Of a stretch of DNA of 64,000 bases, positions 1 to 12,400 are shown one piece after another. Origin of the DNA: Oasisia sp. SBJ-2009. Lineage: Eukaryota > Annelida > Polychaeta > Sabellida > Siboglinidae. The DNA is taken from contig OZ024856.1 of the NCBI GenBank assembly GCA_964017155.1, positions 39,486,909 through 39,550,908 on the forward strand, written 5' to 3'. Position 1 is the first letter of the stretch, and the number at the start of each line of letters is the position of its first letter. The notes under the pieces are model-generated. The model made no database searches. It saw only the letters and a list, made by a program, of their open reading frames with translations, and was not told the DNA's origin. The position numbers were made by a program, and so were the translations under genes.

Positions 1-159
1 CTTGTGCGTGGATGTTTGTATGCAGGCTGTGTTTCTTTAATAATAGTAATAATAACATGACTTTTATTGTGCCTAAGTCCTTGGAACCCAAGCTCAGGGG
101 TATATTAGTACAAAAGGCTAATCAATCAGTCTCGGTGTCAATAAACAATTCCAGTGGTC

Positions 160-374
160 AACAGATTGATTAGTAAATATATTGTTCATGGCTCCAAGAA
201 TGGTTTATTTTAGTATGATTTACTTACTTTGGAGCATTTTTGTCAAAGCGAGTATGACGTTTCGACCCGTCGTCTACGTGATCAAGGCCCGTAGACGACG
301 GATCGAAACGCTGTACTCGCTTCGACAAAAATGCTCCAAAGTAAGTAAATCATACTAAAATAAACAGATTGATT
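160..374. mobile_element. Hairpin (fold-back) element, copy 1, with 12-bp target duplication
   Basis: The body (172-362) is a near-perfect inverted repeat of about 60-nt arms (cttactttggagcatttttg against its complement near 332-351) around a short loop. The left end carries an extra unpaired tail with tgttcatggctccaagaatg. The same 12 bases, aacagattgatt, occur at 160-171 and 363-374. Copy 2 is at 26207-26506. Confidence 0.75.
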
Positions 375-525
375 GATACACGGGGAGCCTTGGTGGATAG
401 GCATTTAAGGTTGTAAAGGTTTGTCTTTAAATGACGACGGAATTTAGCAATATTTTCAACTGTTCTAACACTGAAAGGGAGCATACTCCAAAGATTAGTC
501 CCTATACATGTATAGAGACTATTAG

Positions 526-860
526 AGTGCAATGGCTCAGGGGTGGAGCTTTGGACTCTCGACTAAGAGAACCCGGGTTCGAATCCTGTGCTGCGGTGTT
601 AAAACCTTGGGCAAGTTTTTTCACTCTACATTGCTCCAGTTCACTCTGTCTCAGCTGTATAAATGAGTATCTGATTATAGACAGTGGTGGATATGTGTAT
701 GAGCAGCCTTCACGCATATAGTGTAGCTTATGGCTGGATGCTTCCCAGAAAAGTTGAGATGGTGTCTGATTGAACAAGTCTGCCGGGGAAGTAAAGTGTA
801 AAGTCCTTTGAACAGTCCTAAGGACTGGATACTGTACTATATAAAAACTTACCTTTACTT
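526..860 (+). mobile_element. tRNA-derived SINE, copy 1
   Basis: It starts with a pol III A-box-like tggctcaggggtgg and B box gggttcgaatcc in tRNA-like spacing. A body shared with the copies at 8083 and 51714 follows, ending in ctatataaaaacttaccttt. The tRNA-like head is not predicted to be a working tRNA because of the fused body. Confidence 0.8.
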
Positions 861-929
861 TTGTTATTGACTTTAGGGACAAACAGTAAATCAGAACTTG
901 ATGATCAAAGCTGGGTATGTGTTGCACAA

Positions 930-2100
930 GAGTACTTAGCAGTGAATGTAAATATGAAGGTTACTTACGTGAAAGTGCCTGGTAAGTATTAGTACACTAC
1001 AGGTCTTAAAAATGACAAGATACAGACAGAAAGCCAATACAGAGACTGTAGTGGTGTAGGGTCATTCAGAACCACAAGTGGAGACCAAGAGTGGAGACCG
1101 AGAGTGGAGACCAAGCAGGCGGCACTCTGTGCACTCACAGTCTCTCACATATGTATCACAGAACATTCCAACAATCACCAGCAGCTGTTAATTGGCTTGT
1201 TTATCCCTTTCCCCTTGTCCCTGCTCTTTTCCCTGCCCAGGGCCCTAAGGCAGCCTTCCAGGTGGCATGCACGCAAGAAACACAACTTTGGTTATGTATA
1301 CCTGGAAGACATACCTCAGATGTTTGGTTATATATACCTATAAAACATCACATGTTTTCCCAAGGCTGTGTGCTTATGAAAAACTCCATTAACGGCGGTG
1401 GGCTGGCGAAAACACGAATTCTTACGGTGTCGACGGCGGGTTGCTCTGAAACGAAATATCAAACTCTGTGAGAACTGCGCATAAAGTGAAGACAGCTTGG
1501 CCAAAATTATGTTTTTTGTATCACTTCTGGTGGCTCGAGTGTGCTTCTAAACATGTTTCTTTAGACAGTAACATTTGGGCAGTTTTCATCATCACTGGCG
1601 GCAAATGTTGTTGATTAGAAAGAGTGGCATTCCCGCCAGTGCAGGGACTGATTTGAAGACACACAGTTTGATATAATGTCATTGTGAACTCCAGTGATCA
1701 GCCAGGCCTGGTGTGTTCAGTACGGATGGGTTAGCCTTACTTAGAGTTCTTACATCACCCGTGATGCCTGACTAGGCTGCAGAGACAGGCCGGGAATACT
1801 GGGACACAGACAGCCATAAACAAACAGGAACCTGACCTAGATTCAACAACATACCACAGCATCCCAAAGTCCAGACCCAGGAAGGAGGCGGCATCTATAG
1901 TTTCATACTACTAACTGAGGACAATGTAATAACTAATATGGCACGAGTAAATGTGATTTCACATTTGCCCCAAGAAGATAAACCTATCAGCTTTGTTTTG
2001 ATTATCTAGAATGTGTTAATCCTCTGTCCACATATGGTCATTAATTATCATACACCATATTGTCACTAGTAGAAGCTCAGGGCATATAGGTAAACTATTT
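930..2100. other. Non-coding, nothing recognised
   Basis: No exon with calpain homology and no clear repeat, apart from a few gtggagaccaaga repeats near 1078-1115. Probably upstream or intronic DNA of the calpain gene. Confidence 0.5.
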
Positions 2101-2133
2101 ACTATGGAGCAGGACTAAATATACATTTAAGTA

Positions 2134-2134
<1 letters not shown>

Positions 2135-2199
<65 letters not shown>

Positions 2200-2267
2200 T
2201 ACTAATGTTGCACTGTATATGTGACACACATATATATATATATATATGCAAATTGATATATAATTAT

Positions 2268-2290
<23 letters not shown>
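2135..2290. repeat. (TA)n microsatellites
   Basis: Two TA runs (about 2135-2196 and 2229-2290) are separated by a short unique spacer. A diverged duplicate of the phrase 'cactactaatgttgcactgt' appears after each run. Confidence 0.9.
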
Positions 2291-2298
<8 letters not shown>

Positions 2299-2612
2299 CA
2301 TATTATATATAAAACCACTACTAATATTGCACTGTGGGTGAAACAAAGTAGAGTTAATGGTGACGTGACTGAATTAGCAACACAAATTTCCTGTACTTTA
2401 TCATTGTGGAAATAAGTGTCCTTAATTGCAAAGTAACTGTCTTTAATTGTGAGGTGGGTCTATTACTGAGGAAACCTTAAAGTGAGGTTTTCCTTGCCAC
2501 AAATGAATGAAACATTATAGGCCGGTAGAACACATTGACATTGGAGTAACATAATGTGCCAGTCCATTGAAACACAGGAAATACCCTGGTTTATTGGCTT
2601 CTTTCATCCAGG

Positions 2613-4972
2613 AATGGAAAAAGTAGGGAGTGAGGGAGAGGGGAAGGAAGGAGAGGGGAAGAAGGAGAGGGGAAGGAAGGAGAGGGGAAGAAGGAGAGGG
2701 GAAGGAAGGAGAGGGGAAGAAGGAGAGGGGAAGAAGGAGAGGGGGAAAAGGAGAGGGGAAGGAAGGAGAGGGGAAGGAAGGAGAGGGGAAGAAGGAGAGG
2801 GGGAAAAGGAGAGGGGAAGGAAGGAGAGGGGAAGGAAGGAGAGGGGAAGAAGGAGAGGGGAAGAAGGAGAGGGGAAGAAGGAGAGGGGAAGGAAGGAGAG
2901 GGGAAGAAGGAGAGGGGAAGGAAGGAGAGGGGAAGAAGGAGAGGGGAAGGAAGGAGAGGGGAAGAAGGAGAGGGGAAGGAAGGAGAGGGGAAGAAGGAGA
3001 GGGGAAGAAGGAGAGGGGGAAAAGGAGAGGGGAAGGAAGGAGAGGGGAAGGAAGGAGAGGGGAAGAAGGAGAGGGGGAAAAGGAGAGGGGAAGGAAGGAG
3101 AGGGGAAGGAAGGAGAGGGGAAGGAAGGAGAAGGGAAGAAGGAGAGGGGAAGGAAGGAGAGGGGAAGAAGGAGAGGGGAAGGAAGGAGAGGGGAAGAAGG
3201 AGAGGGGAAAAAGGAGAGGGGAAGGAAGGAGAGGGGAAGGAAGGAGAGGGGAAGGAAGGAGAGGGGAAGGAAGGAGAGGGGAAGGAAGGAGAGGGGAAGG
3301 AAGGAGAGGGGAAGGAAGGAGAGGGGGAGGAAGGAGAGGGGAAGGAAGGAGAGGGGAAGGAAGGAGAGGGGAAGGAAGGAGAGGGGAAGAAGGAGAGGGG
3401 AAGGAAGGAGAGGGGAAGGAAGGAGAGGGGAAGGAAGGAGAGGGGAAGGAAGGAGAGGGGAAGGAAGGAGAGGGGAAGGAAGGAGAGGGGAAGGAAGGAG
3501 AGGGGAAGGAAGGAGAGGGGAAGGAAGGAGAGGGGAAGGAAGGAGAGGGGAAGGAAGGAGAGGGGAAGGAAGGAGAGGGGAAGAAGGAGAGGGGAAAAAG
3601 GAGAGGGGAAGGAAGGAGAGGGGAAGGAAGGAGAGGGGAAGGAAGGAGAGGGGAAGGAAGGAGAGGGGAAGGAAGGAGAGGGGAAGGAAGGAGAGGGGAA
3701 GGAAGGAGAGGGGAAGGAAGGAGAGGGGAAGGAAGGAGAGGGGAAGAAGGAGAGGGGAAGGAAGGAGAGGGGAAGGAAGGAGAGGGGAAGAAGGAGAGGG
3801 GAAGGAAGGAGAGGGGAAGGAAGGAGAGGGGAAGGAAGGAGAGGGGAAGAAGGAGAGGGGAAGAAGGAGAGGGGAAGGAAGGAGAGGGGAAGAAGGAGAG
3901 GGGAAGGAAGGAGAGGGGAAGGAAGGAGAGGGGAAGGAAGGAGAGGGGAAGAAGGAGAGGGGAAGAAGGAGAGGGGAAGGAAGGAGAGGGGAAGGAAGGA
4001 GAGGGGAAGGAAGGAGAGGGTAAGAAGGAGAGGGGAAGGAAGGAGAGGGGAAGGAAGGAGAGGGGAAGAAGGAGAGGGGAAGGAAGGAGAGGGGAAGGAA
4101 GGAGAGGGGAAGGAAGGAGAGGGGAGGAAGGAGAGGGGAAGGAAGGAGAGGGGAAGGAAGGAGAGGGGAAGGAAGGAGAGGGGAAGAAGGAGAGGGGAAG
4201 AAGGAGAGGGGAAGGAAGGAGAGGGGAAGAAGGAGAGGGGAAGGAAGGAGAGGGGAAGGAAGGAGAGGGGAAGGAAGGAGAGGGGAAGAAGGAGAGGGGA
4301 AGAAGGAGAGGGGAAGGAAGGAGAGGGGAAGGAAGGAGAGGGGAGGAAGGAGAGGGGAAGGAAGGAGAGGGGAAGGAAGGAGAGGGGAAGGAAGGAGAGG
4401 GGAAGAAGGAGAGGGGAAGAAGGAGAGGGGAAGGAAGGAGAGGGGAAGGAAGGAGAGGGGAAGAAGGAGAGGGGAAGGAAGGAGAGGGGAAGAAGGAGAG
4501 GGGAAGAAGGAGAGGGGAAGGAAGGAGAGGGGAAAAGGAGAGGGGGAAAAGGAGAGGGGAAGGAAGGAGAGGGGAAGGAAGGAGAGGGGAAGGAAGGAGA
4601 GGGGAAGAAGGAGAGGGGAAGGAAGGAGAGGGGAAGGAAGGAGAGGGGAAGGAAGGAGAGGGGAAGGAAGGAGAGGGGAAGGAAGGAGAGGGGAAGAAGG
4701 AGAGGGGAAGGAAGGAGAGGGGAAGGAAGGAGAGGGGAAGGAAGGAGAGGGGAAGGAAGGAGAGGGGAAGAAGGAGAGGGGAAGGAAGGAGAGGGGAAGG
4801 AAGGAGAGGGGAAGGAAGGAGAGGGGAAGGAAGGAGAGGGGAAGGAAGGAGAGGGGTAGGAAGGAGAGGGGAAGGAAGGAGAGGGGAAGGAAGGAGAGGG
4901 GAAGGAAGGAGAGGGGTAGGAAGGAGAGGGGAAGGAAGGAGAGGGGAAGGAAGGAGAGGGGAAGAAGGAGCA
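2613..4972. repeat. 2.35-kb polypurine minisatellite (units of about 11-12 bp, ggaaggagagg)
   Basis: Almost pure A/G on the + strand, with two intermixed unit types, ggaaggagagg and agaaggagagg, plus rare variants (gggggaaaagg). Purine-rich DNA continues less regularly to about 5272. The long reading frames through it are a by-product of stop-free purine repeats. Confidence 0.97.
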
Positions 4973-5272
4973 AAGGCATTGGGGTGGATGTAGGGAGTTA
5001 GGGAAGGACTGAAAGAGGAGTGAGGGAAAGAAGTAACGAGGAGGGACGAGGGAGGGAAATGGACAAGGACACTCCACCATAGGGAGGAAGGGAGAGACAG
5101 GGAAAGAGAAAGTTGGAGAGGGAGGGATAGGTATGGAGGGAGAGAATTGGGGAGTGGAATGAGAGAGAGAGAGAGAGAGGGACAGAGAGAGAGAGAGAGG
5201 GAGGAATGGAGGGAGAGGCAAGCGAGAGGAGCATTAGTTAGAGAGAGAGAGAGAGAGAGAAGGAAGGAGGCA

Positions 5273-8082
5273 GGAGAAGGATGGGTTAGTGCCAGGAGAC
5301 AGCTCCCTGTGAATACCAGGGCTGACAGGCGGCCGTGTTCCAGGCAAGCTAACACGAATCTCCCCCCAATGTTTGCCCTCACTGATTAACCTAGGACGTT
5401 ACCATGGCAACAGTTTGGTCTATTTCAGTCAAACTCCTTCATGTACATTTCGCTGGCCTCGAGCCGGGGCGGATGTGTGAACCGTTCTGTCAGTCGCTCA
5501 CATCCACTCTCAGATGTTGTTTGCGGTGTATAAATAATCCCAGATCCACCGCATTCTCCGGGAAGCTTATCATATTGTTGCCCATTTGCATTCAGACGGC
5601 ACCTCTCTGAGACTGTGGTTATGCAATCAGCTTATGATGAAATATGATTGATGCAGTAGGTCTACATTAAATATACTCAGAGTAGATATCGAATTATGGC
5701 AGTCTGAATTAGCTAACTAAGTGGAATTTCTGTGACGTAATAGATCTGCACACAAATACCAGTAACACACTGTAGGTGCTCAGTTCCTGTGATAAGTCTG
5801 ACTGAAGCCACTTCACCATTATGTAAGATAATATACCCTGATCTACTAAGTTGGTAATCCTGTGGAAATGTGATATCCAGTGTTGCTCTGATTGACTTGT
5901 GTTGATTTGGTCATCATCCTGATAAATTAATCGACCACAATCTTATCTGTCTGAAGATTGTTTTCGTTATTTTGATAAAGATTAGCTTTGAGGGAAATAT
6001 GTGTGATTACCAAATAACAAAAACACATTTTGTTAAAAAGACACTGTACAAAACTGCAATATTTATGATTGATGTGTTTGAAAATATCTTGGAATATGTA
6101 ACACATTGAAAATATAAATATCATGATTTATTACACATTATTTTAAAATTAGATGTCTTATTTTGTCCTAACTTAAGCAGATATATCGCATACTGATTAA
6201 CACCATCACATAGTGACATATTTGTTCCTAGAAATCAGAATGTAGTGTAACCGATTATAATTGTTAATCGGTCTTGCCAAAGTGATATGCATTGGAATTT
6301 CCAGGAAATTGCATAACCTATTATATCTACATTGCCACTGCACAGAGTTTACACCATACACATTATTGTTACACTGTAGCTAGCTGTTACACCTGTAACT
6401 TACTGTAATGCTATCAGGTTGTTACAACATATATAGCAGCCACAGTTGGCTGTTACATTGTAGGTGACTACACTCCGTACAGTGTACTACAAAAACTACA
6501 GACGGTCAAACAATATTGTTACTTCGTACCATCTATTACACATTACAGTTGGCCATCAGTAGTAGCTATCTATTACACTCTCTGTTACACCATCAGTACA
6601 TATTTTACAAGACAGTCTCTAAAGTGGAACAACTGTAACGAATATAGGGTTTTGGCAGCTGCTGGCAAACAGACAGACAGACAGAGAGTTTTTGGGCCTA
6701 AGCTCTCTGCACACTGTAGTTTATTTCCACCCGTCACTGTCAGTAAACAAAACGACCAACAACGTGCTATCTGCTACAGTTAATTTCCCCATATGCTGAG
6801 CAGCAGTGGGCTAGGTCAGTAATTACCTCGCAGCACGCAGCCAGGAACCATGTATCTATGCTCCATCAATGTTGTTTCAGTGACTGCCAGCCTCTCCATC
6901 CTCTCCCTCGAGTGAAGGAATGGTGTGGCTCTGCCTGTGTAGCTCACTGTAATGTCTACTTCGGGGAGCTGTTTGTCTCTTTCACAGCAAACTGTACGCT
7001 AAGCAGGCACGCAGTGTGGTTATAGGGAGTGGATTTGTGTTTATAACATGCATTAATTGTGTATGCTGCTTGAAAGACACACTGATGCCAATTGTATTAG
7101 TTATTACAGCAAAATCTGTGTTTTATGTATAATGTGAATAGTAGCTGTATATGTCAGTCGATGCTAACAGCAATGAAAACAACGGGTCTTATGATATAAT
7201 TAACAAAAAAATACTAATTAAGATATATCGACCTCTTTTGATATGATATTATGGTATTGTGGTCATTTGAAATTATTTTGGCATGTTGGATTTTGAATAG
7301 TGTGAAAAACTAGCATCTAACCAAACACAATTAACAGTTATACATAGCAACTGCTAAGCATACATTTAAAATAGCCACACAGCTGTGAACAGCTCTACCT
7401 GTGAATGGCCACATTCCCGTAAATGACCCTCTGGACATCACTAGCCCTATGTCCAGTACACATTTGGGGGGGGGGGCTATTGCAAGCAGAGGCTGACCTG
7501 ATAATTATGCCCTGACCTTGGCCAGGCTATTTTGGCTGTTGAACCCACCTGGTCTTGTAGACCGTAGAGTATTGATTTCTCCATTGATGGCCTGGCTCAG
7601 GTTACCCGTGGATGACCACTGGTTCTGAGAATGCTGTCCATGGCACTGACCCCTGGCGGCTAGAAGCCTCCGACCTTGGGCCTTCTCTAGCAATTACAAT
7701 GATTAGACCCAGGTAGGGTTCCCGCTGGTCAGAAACAAAGTTCTGATGAGACAATACGAGGAATAAAGTTTCTGATGGGTTGACTTCAAAAATGTACACT
7801 TAATTTACAGCGTTGTTATCTGAAACTTACAACATTTGACAACAGTGTGCGTGCTGTATGAGATAAGATCAACAGTAGTTGACTGGAAGGTCATAAGTTT
7901 CAGATAACAATGGTCTAGTGTAAGTGTAAATTTTCACACCTGTCAACATTTTGGACACATCAACAATAGCTTTCATATCGTTGTGACGGGTTTATGACAA
8001 GATGTAATTAAAATATATGATAATTACAGAGTGGACTTAATGCTTATGTGTGGACTTAAAGACTGCCCACTGTATGTATGTG
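5273..8082. other. Non-coding, nothing firm recognised
   Basis: No supported exon. A short G run lies near 7467. Diverged phrases of the type tgttacactgta recur at 6360-6620 and may be an old tandem repeat. Missing N-terminal calpain exons were looked for and not found. Confidence 0.45.
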
Positions 8083-8335
8083 TAGAACCCTGGGAAAGTC
8101 TTCTCTCTACGTTGCTGAAGTCCACTCAGCTGTATGAGTGAGTACCTGGCTATAGACAGTGGTGGATAGTTGTGTACAAATAGTCTTTGTGCATTAACTG
8201 CAGGAAGGCTGGATGCTTCCCAGATAAGTCAAGATGGTGTTAGGTTGAACAGGTCTGCCAGGGAGTAAGGAGAGAAGTGCCTTGAGCAGTCCTCAGGACT
8301 GGATACTGCACTACTTAACCTTTACTTTACATTTA
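8083..8335 (+). mobile_element. tRNA-derived SINE, 5'-truncated copy
   Basis: It matches the body of the SINE at 526-860 from the 'ttgggcaagtttttt' region to the end (gactatagacagtggtgga, gctggatgcttcccag, caggactggatactgc). It lacks the tRNA-like head, as expected after incomplete reverse transcription. Confidence 0.75.
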
Positions 8336-8817
8336 TTATGCACGAGAATCACAAGTTCAAGAATATCTACATTAAACATATACAGTTAATTTATATTTTA
8401 ATCAAAGTTTCATGATGTGTTACTATATTTAGTACTAGTGTAGCTAAACTATTAATACTGAACATTTTATAATTTTTTGCTACTTGGAGTTTGACAAATT
8501 ATCTTCTCAGTAATGTTGCACCTTGCTTTAAAATCTATACCCTCACGATCAAGTCCATTTCAAAGTCTGGCCATTCTTCGCTGAGACATCTTGGTAAAAG
8601 ATGTTTGCAGTGGACATTTGGACCATAAATATTTCTGTTAATATGTACTGGTAGATTTGTAATGAATTCAGATCCATTGTTTTTTACTCCGTGTGATGTT
8701 TTTCATTGTTTGTCCTAATGTGTGACGTTTGTGCTACCGTACGATGTTTGTGATTTATCCCTACTTGTGACAGAGTTTGTTGATTGTCGCTGCCTAACTC
8801 ATTGTTTGTCTCTACGT

Positions 8818-9385
8818 GTGATGTTGTTTGTCTCTACATGTGATGTTGTTTGTCCCTACATGTGATGTTGTTTGTCCCTACATGTGATGTTGTTTGTCTC
8901 TACATGTGATGTTGTTTGTCCCCACATGTGATGTTGTTTGTCCCTACATGTGATGTTGTTAGTCTCTACATGTGATGTTGTTTGTCCCCACATGTGATGT
9001 TGTTTGTCCCTAAATGTGATGTTGTTTGTCCCCACATGTGAAGTTGTTAGTCTCTACATGTGATGTTGTTTGTCCCTACATATGATGTTGTTTGTCTCTA
9101 CATGTGATGTTGTTTGTCCCTACATGTGATGTTGTTTGTCCCTACATATGATGTTGTTTGTTCCTACATGTGATGTTGTTTGTCCCTACATATGATGTTG
9201 TTTGTTCCTACATATGATGTTGTTTGTCCCTACATATGATGTTGTTTGTCCCTACATGTGATGTTGTTTGTCTCTACATGTGATGTTGTTTGTCCCTACA
9301 TGTGATGTTGTTTGTCTCGGATACCCTTTGTCTCTACATGTCATGTTGTTTGTCCCTACATGTCATGTTGTTTCTTGTTGTTTCA
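8818..9385. repeat. 22-bp minisatellite ending at the calpain exon-1 acceptor
   Basis: Units read atgttgtttgtccctacatg + tg, about 25 copies with ctc/ccc and tgtg/tatg variants. The last units (catgttgtttcttgttgtttcag) supply the polypyrimidine tract and AG of the acceptor at 9386. Confidence 0.93.
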
Positions 9386-9386
9386 G

Positions 9387-9456
9387 GAGTTGGTTGACAA
9401 TGCGGAGCTGTTTGTTGGAGGAGCGAGTCGCTTTGATGTCAAGCAGGGAGAACTGG
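9387..9456 (+). CDS. Calpain exon 1 of those seen (CysPc start)
   Basis: Acceptor is tgtttcag at 9386 and donor gtaggt at 9457. It encodes [20 protein letters not shown] and then GEL, the segment just before the catalytic cysteine in calpains. The exon ends in phase 1. No earlier exon was recognised in 1..9386. Confidence 0.9.
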
Positions 9457-12400
9457 GTAGGTGACCCCTTGGACACACTGCACCAGATGGAGTAACTGGA
9501 CATACAGTCTATGTTGTATTTACAATGTTCAACTTTTATACATTTTTTCCACCTCTACAAACATGACCATAGCATATTGAAAACACAAATCAATAAGCGC
9601 TTATACTAATGTTGTTTTTTGAACAAACTGGCATTCGTCCTTTTTGAACAAAGTGGCATACCTCCTTTTTTAGGATGGATGCAGTTTTTTTGTTTTACCA
9701 AGTGCCCCCGATGTAATTTTAAAAGTTTCATTATGTCTCTTTGACCCAACATTTTTCAAAGTTGTTTCTAGGCATTGCTTAGGCCGGTTTTTTAAATACA
9801 GATATATATTCCAACTGTGCTGACTATGATGCCGGACTACCATGCTTTTGGTTCATAATGGCGACACAGCATGGATACATAGTGACTTAACTGTGACATT
9901 GCTGGACCAGTTGTGGATCTAGGTACAATAACTCATGTGACCTGTCAGGTCAGCGTCCAGTTATATTTTACAATAACATCACCAGCAATTAAAAAACAGT
10001 AGAAAGCGATAGAATGTTTTAATAACAATCATTTGTCAGAGGTTTGAAAACAATGATCCAGCGTTTGCGTATTAGTAGACAGATGGCTAGTGATTAGCCA
10101 CCAGATTACTGTGTCATGTGACCAACCATGTGACTGTCAGGTGACTGCTGGCTGCTGGCCGCGGTGTCGTCGTTGTGTGGTCACAAGGACCTGTTGTACC
10201 GCGTGGTGCCCCCCAACCAGAGCTTCCAGAAGGACTACTGCGGGGCGTTCGTGTTCAACTTCTGGCAGTACGGGGAGTGGGTGGAGATCATCGTGGACGA
10301 CCGTCTGCCCACCTACTACAACAAGCTCGTCTTCATGCACTCCGCCGACAACACAGAGTTCTGGACACCGCTCATTGAGAAGGCTTATGCCAAGTGAGTG
10401 GGGTGGGGGGGGGTGTGGGTGAAGAGGGGTGAGTGGGTACGAAGGGGGATGGATGGGTACAGAGGAATGGATGGGTACAGAGGGGTATGGATGGTATGGA
10501 AGGGTGGATGGCTATGGAGGGGGGTGGATGGGTATGGAGGGGGATGGATGGGTATGGAGGGGGTGGATGAGTATGGAGGGGGTGGATGGGTACGGAGGGG
10601 GATTGATGGGTATGGAGGGGGTGGATGAGTATGGAGGGGGTGGATGGGTACGGAGGGGGATGGATGGGTATGGAGGGGGTGGAGAGGTATGGAGGGGGTG
10701 GATGGGTACGGAGGGGGGATGGATGGGTACGGAGGGGGTGGAGAGGTATGGAGGGGGTGGATGGGTACGGAGGGGGGATGGATGGGTACGGAGGGGGTGG
10801 ATGGGTATGGAGGGGGGTGGATGGATTCAGAGGGGGATGGATGGGTACGGAGGGGGATGGATGGGTATGGAGGGGGTGGATGGGTATGGAGGGGGTGGAT
10901 GAGTACGGAGGGGGTGGATGGATTCAGAGGGGGATGGATGGGTACGGAGGGGGGATGGATGGGTACGGAGGGAATGGATGGGTACAGAGGTGGATGGATA
11001 AGTACGGAGGGGAATGGAAGGGTACAGAGGGGTGGGTTGAGTACAGAGAGGGATGGGTTGAGTATAGAGGGGGTTGGGTTGAGTATAGAGGAGGATGGGT
11101 TGAGTACAGAGGTGGATGGGTTGAGTACAGAGGGGGTGGGTTGAGTACAGAGAGGGATGGGTTGAGTATAGAGGGGGTTGGGTTGAGTATAGAGGAGGAT
11201 GGGTTGAGTACAGAGGGGGATGGGTTGAGTATAGAGGGGGACGGGTTGAGTACAGAGGGGGATGGGTTGAGTACAGAGGGGGACGGGTTGAGTACGGATA
11301 GGGATGGGTTGAGTACAGAGGGGGATGGGTTGAGTACAGAGGGGGATGGGTTGAGTACAGAGGGGATGGGTTAAGTACAGAGGGGGATGGGTTGAGTACA
11401 GAGGGGGATGGGTTGAGTACAGAGGGGATGGGTTGTATATAGAGAGGGATGGGTAGAGTACAGAGGGGGATGGGTTGAGTACAGAGGGGGTGGGTTGAGT
11501 ACAGAGGGGATGGGTTGTATATAGAGAGGGATGGGTTGAGTACAGAGGGGGATGGGTTGAATATAGAGAGAGATGGGTTGAGTACAGAGGGGGATGGGTT
11601 GAGTATAGAAGGTGATGGGTTGAGTACAGAGGGGGATGGGTTGAGTACAGAGGGGGACGGGTTGAGTACAGAGGGGATGGGTTGAGTACAGAGGGGGATG
11701 GGTTGAGTACAGAGGAGGATGGGTTGAGTATAGAGGGGGATGGGTTGAGTACAGAGGGGGATGGGTTGAGTACAGAGGGGGATGGGTTGAGTACAGAGGG
11801 GATGGGTTGAGTACAGAGGGGATGGGTTGAGTAGAGAGGGGGATGGGTTGAGTATAGAGGGGGATGGGTTGAGTAGAGAGGGGGATGGGTTGAGTATAGA
11901 GGGGGATTGGTTGAGTACAGAGGGGGATGGGTTGAGTACAGAGGGGATGGGTTGAGTACAGAGGGGATGGGTTGAGTACAGAGGGGATGGGTTGAGTACA
12001 GAGGGGGATGGGTTGAGTACAGAGGGGGATGTGTTGAATAGAGAGGGGGATGGGTTGAGTACAGAGGGGAAGGGTTGAGTAGAGAGGGGGATTGGTTGAG
12101 TACAGAGGGGGATGGGTTGAATAGAGAGGGGGATGGGTTGAGTACAGGGGGGATGGGTTGAGTACAGAGGGGATGGGTTGAGTAGAGAGGGGGATGGGTT
12201 GAGTACAGAGGGGATGGGTTGAGTACAGAGGGGGATGGGTTGAGTACAGATGGGGATGGGTTGAGTACAGAGGGGATGGGTTGAGTACAGAGGGGGATGG
12301 GTTGAATAGAGAAGGGGATTGGTTGAGTACAGAGGGGATGGGTTGATTAGAGAGAGGGATGGGTTGAGTACAGATGGGGATGGGTTGAATAGAGAGGGGG

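Noticed and set aside
526..605. A tRNA gene at the A/B box sequence
   Set aside because: The tRNA-like head is continuous with a body shared by other copies, so it is a SINE rather than a tRNA gene.
1091..1471. A possible upstream exon frame of 126 codons
   Set aside because: It does not resemble calpain N-terminal sequence and has no convincing flanking splice sites.
2515..5382. Several 490-955-codon frames on both strands
   Set aside because: Low-complexity translations of a purine minisatellite (Glu/Gly/Arg/Lys or Pro/Ser/Leu).
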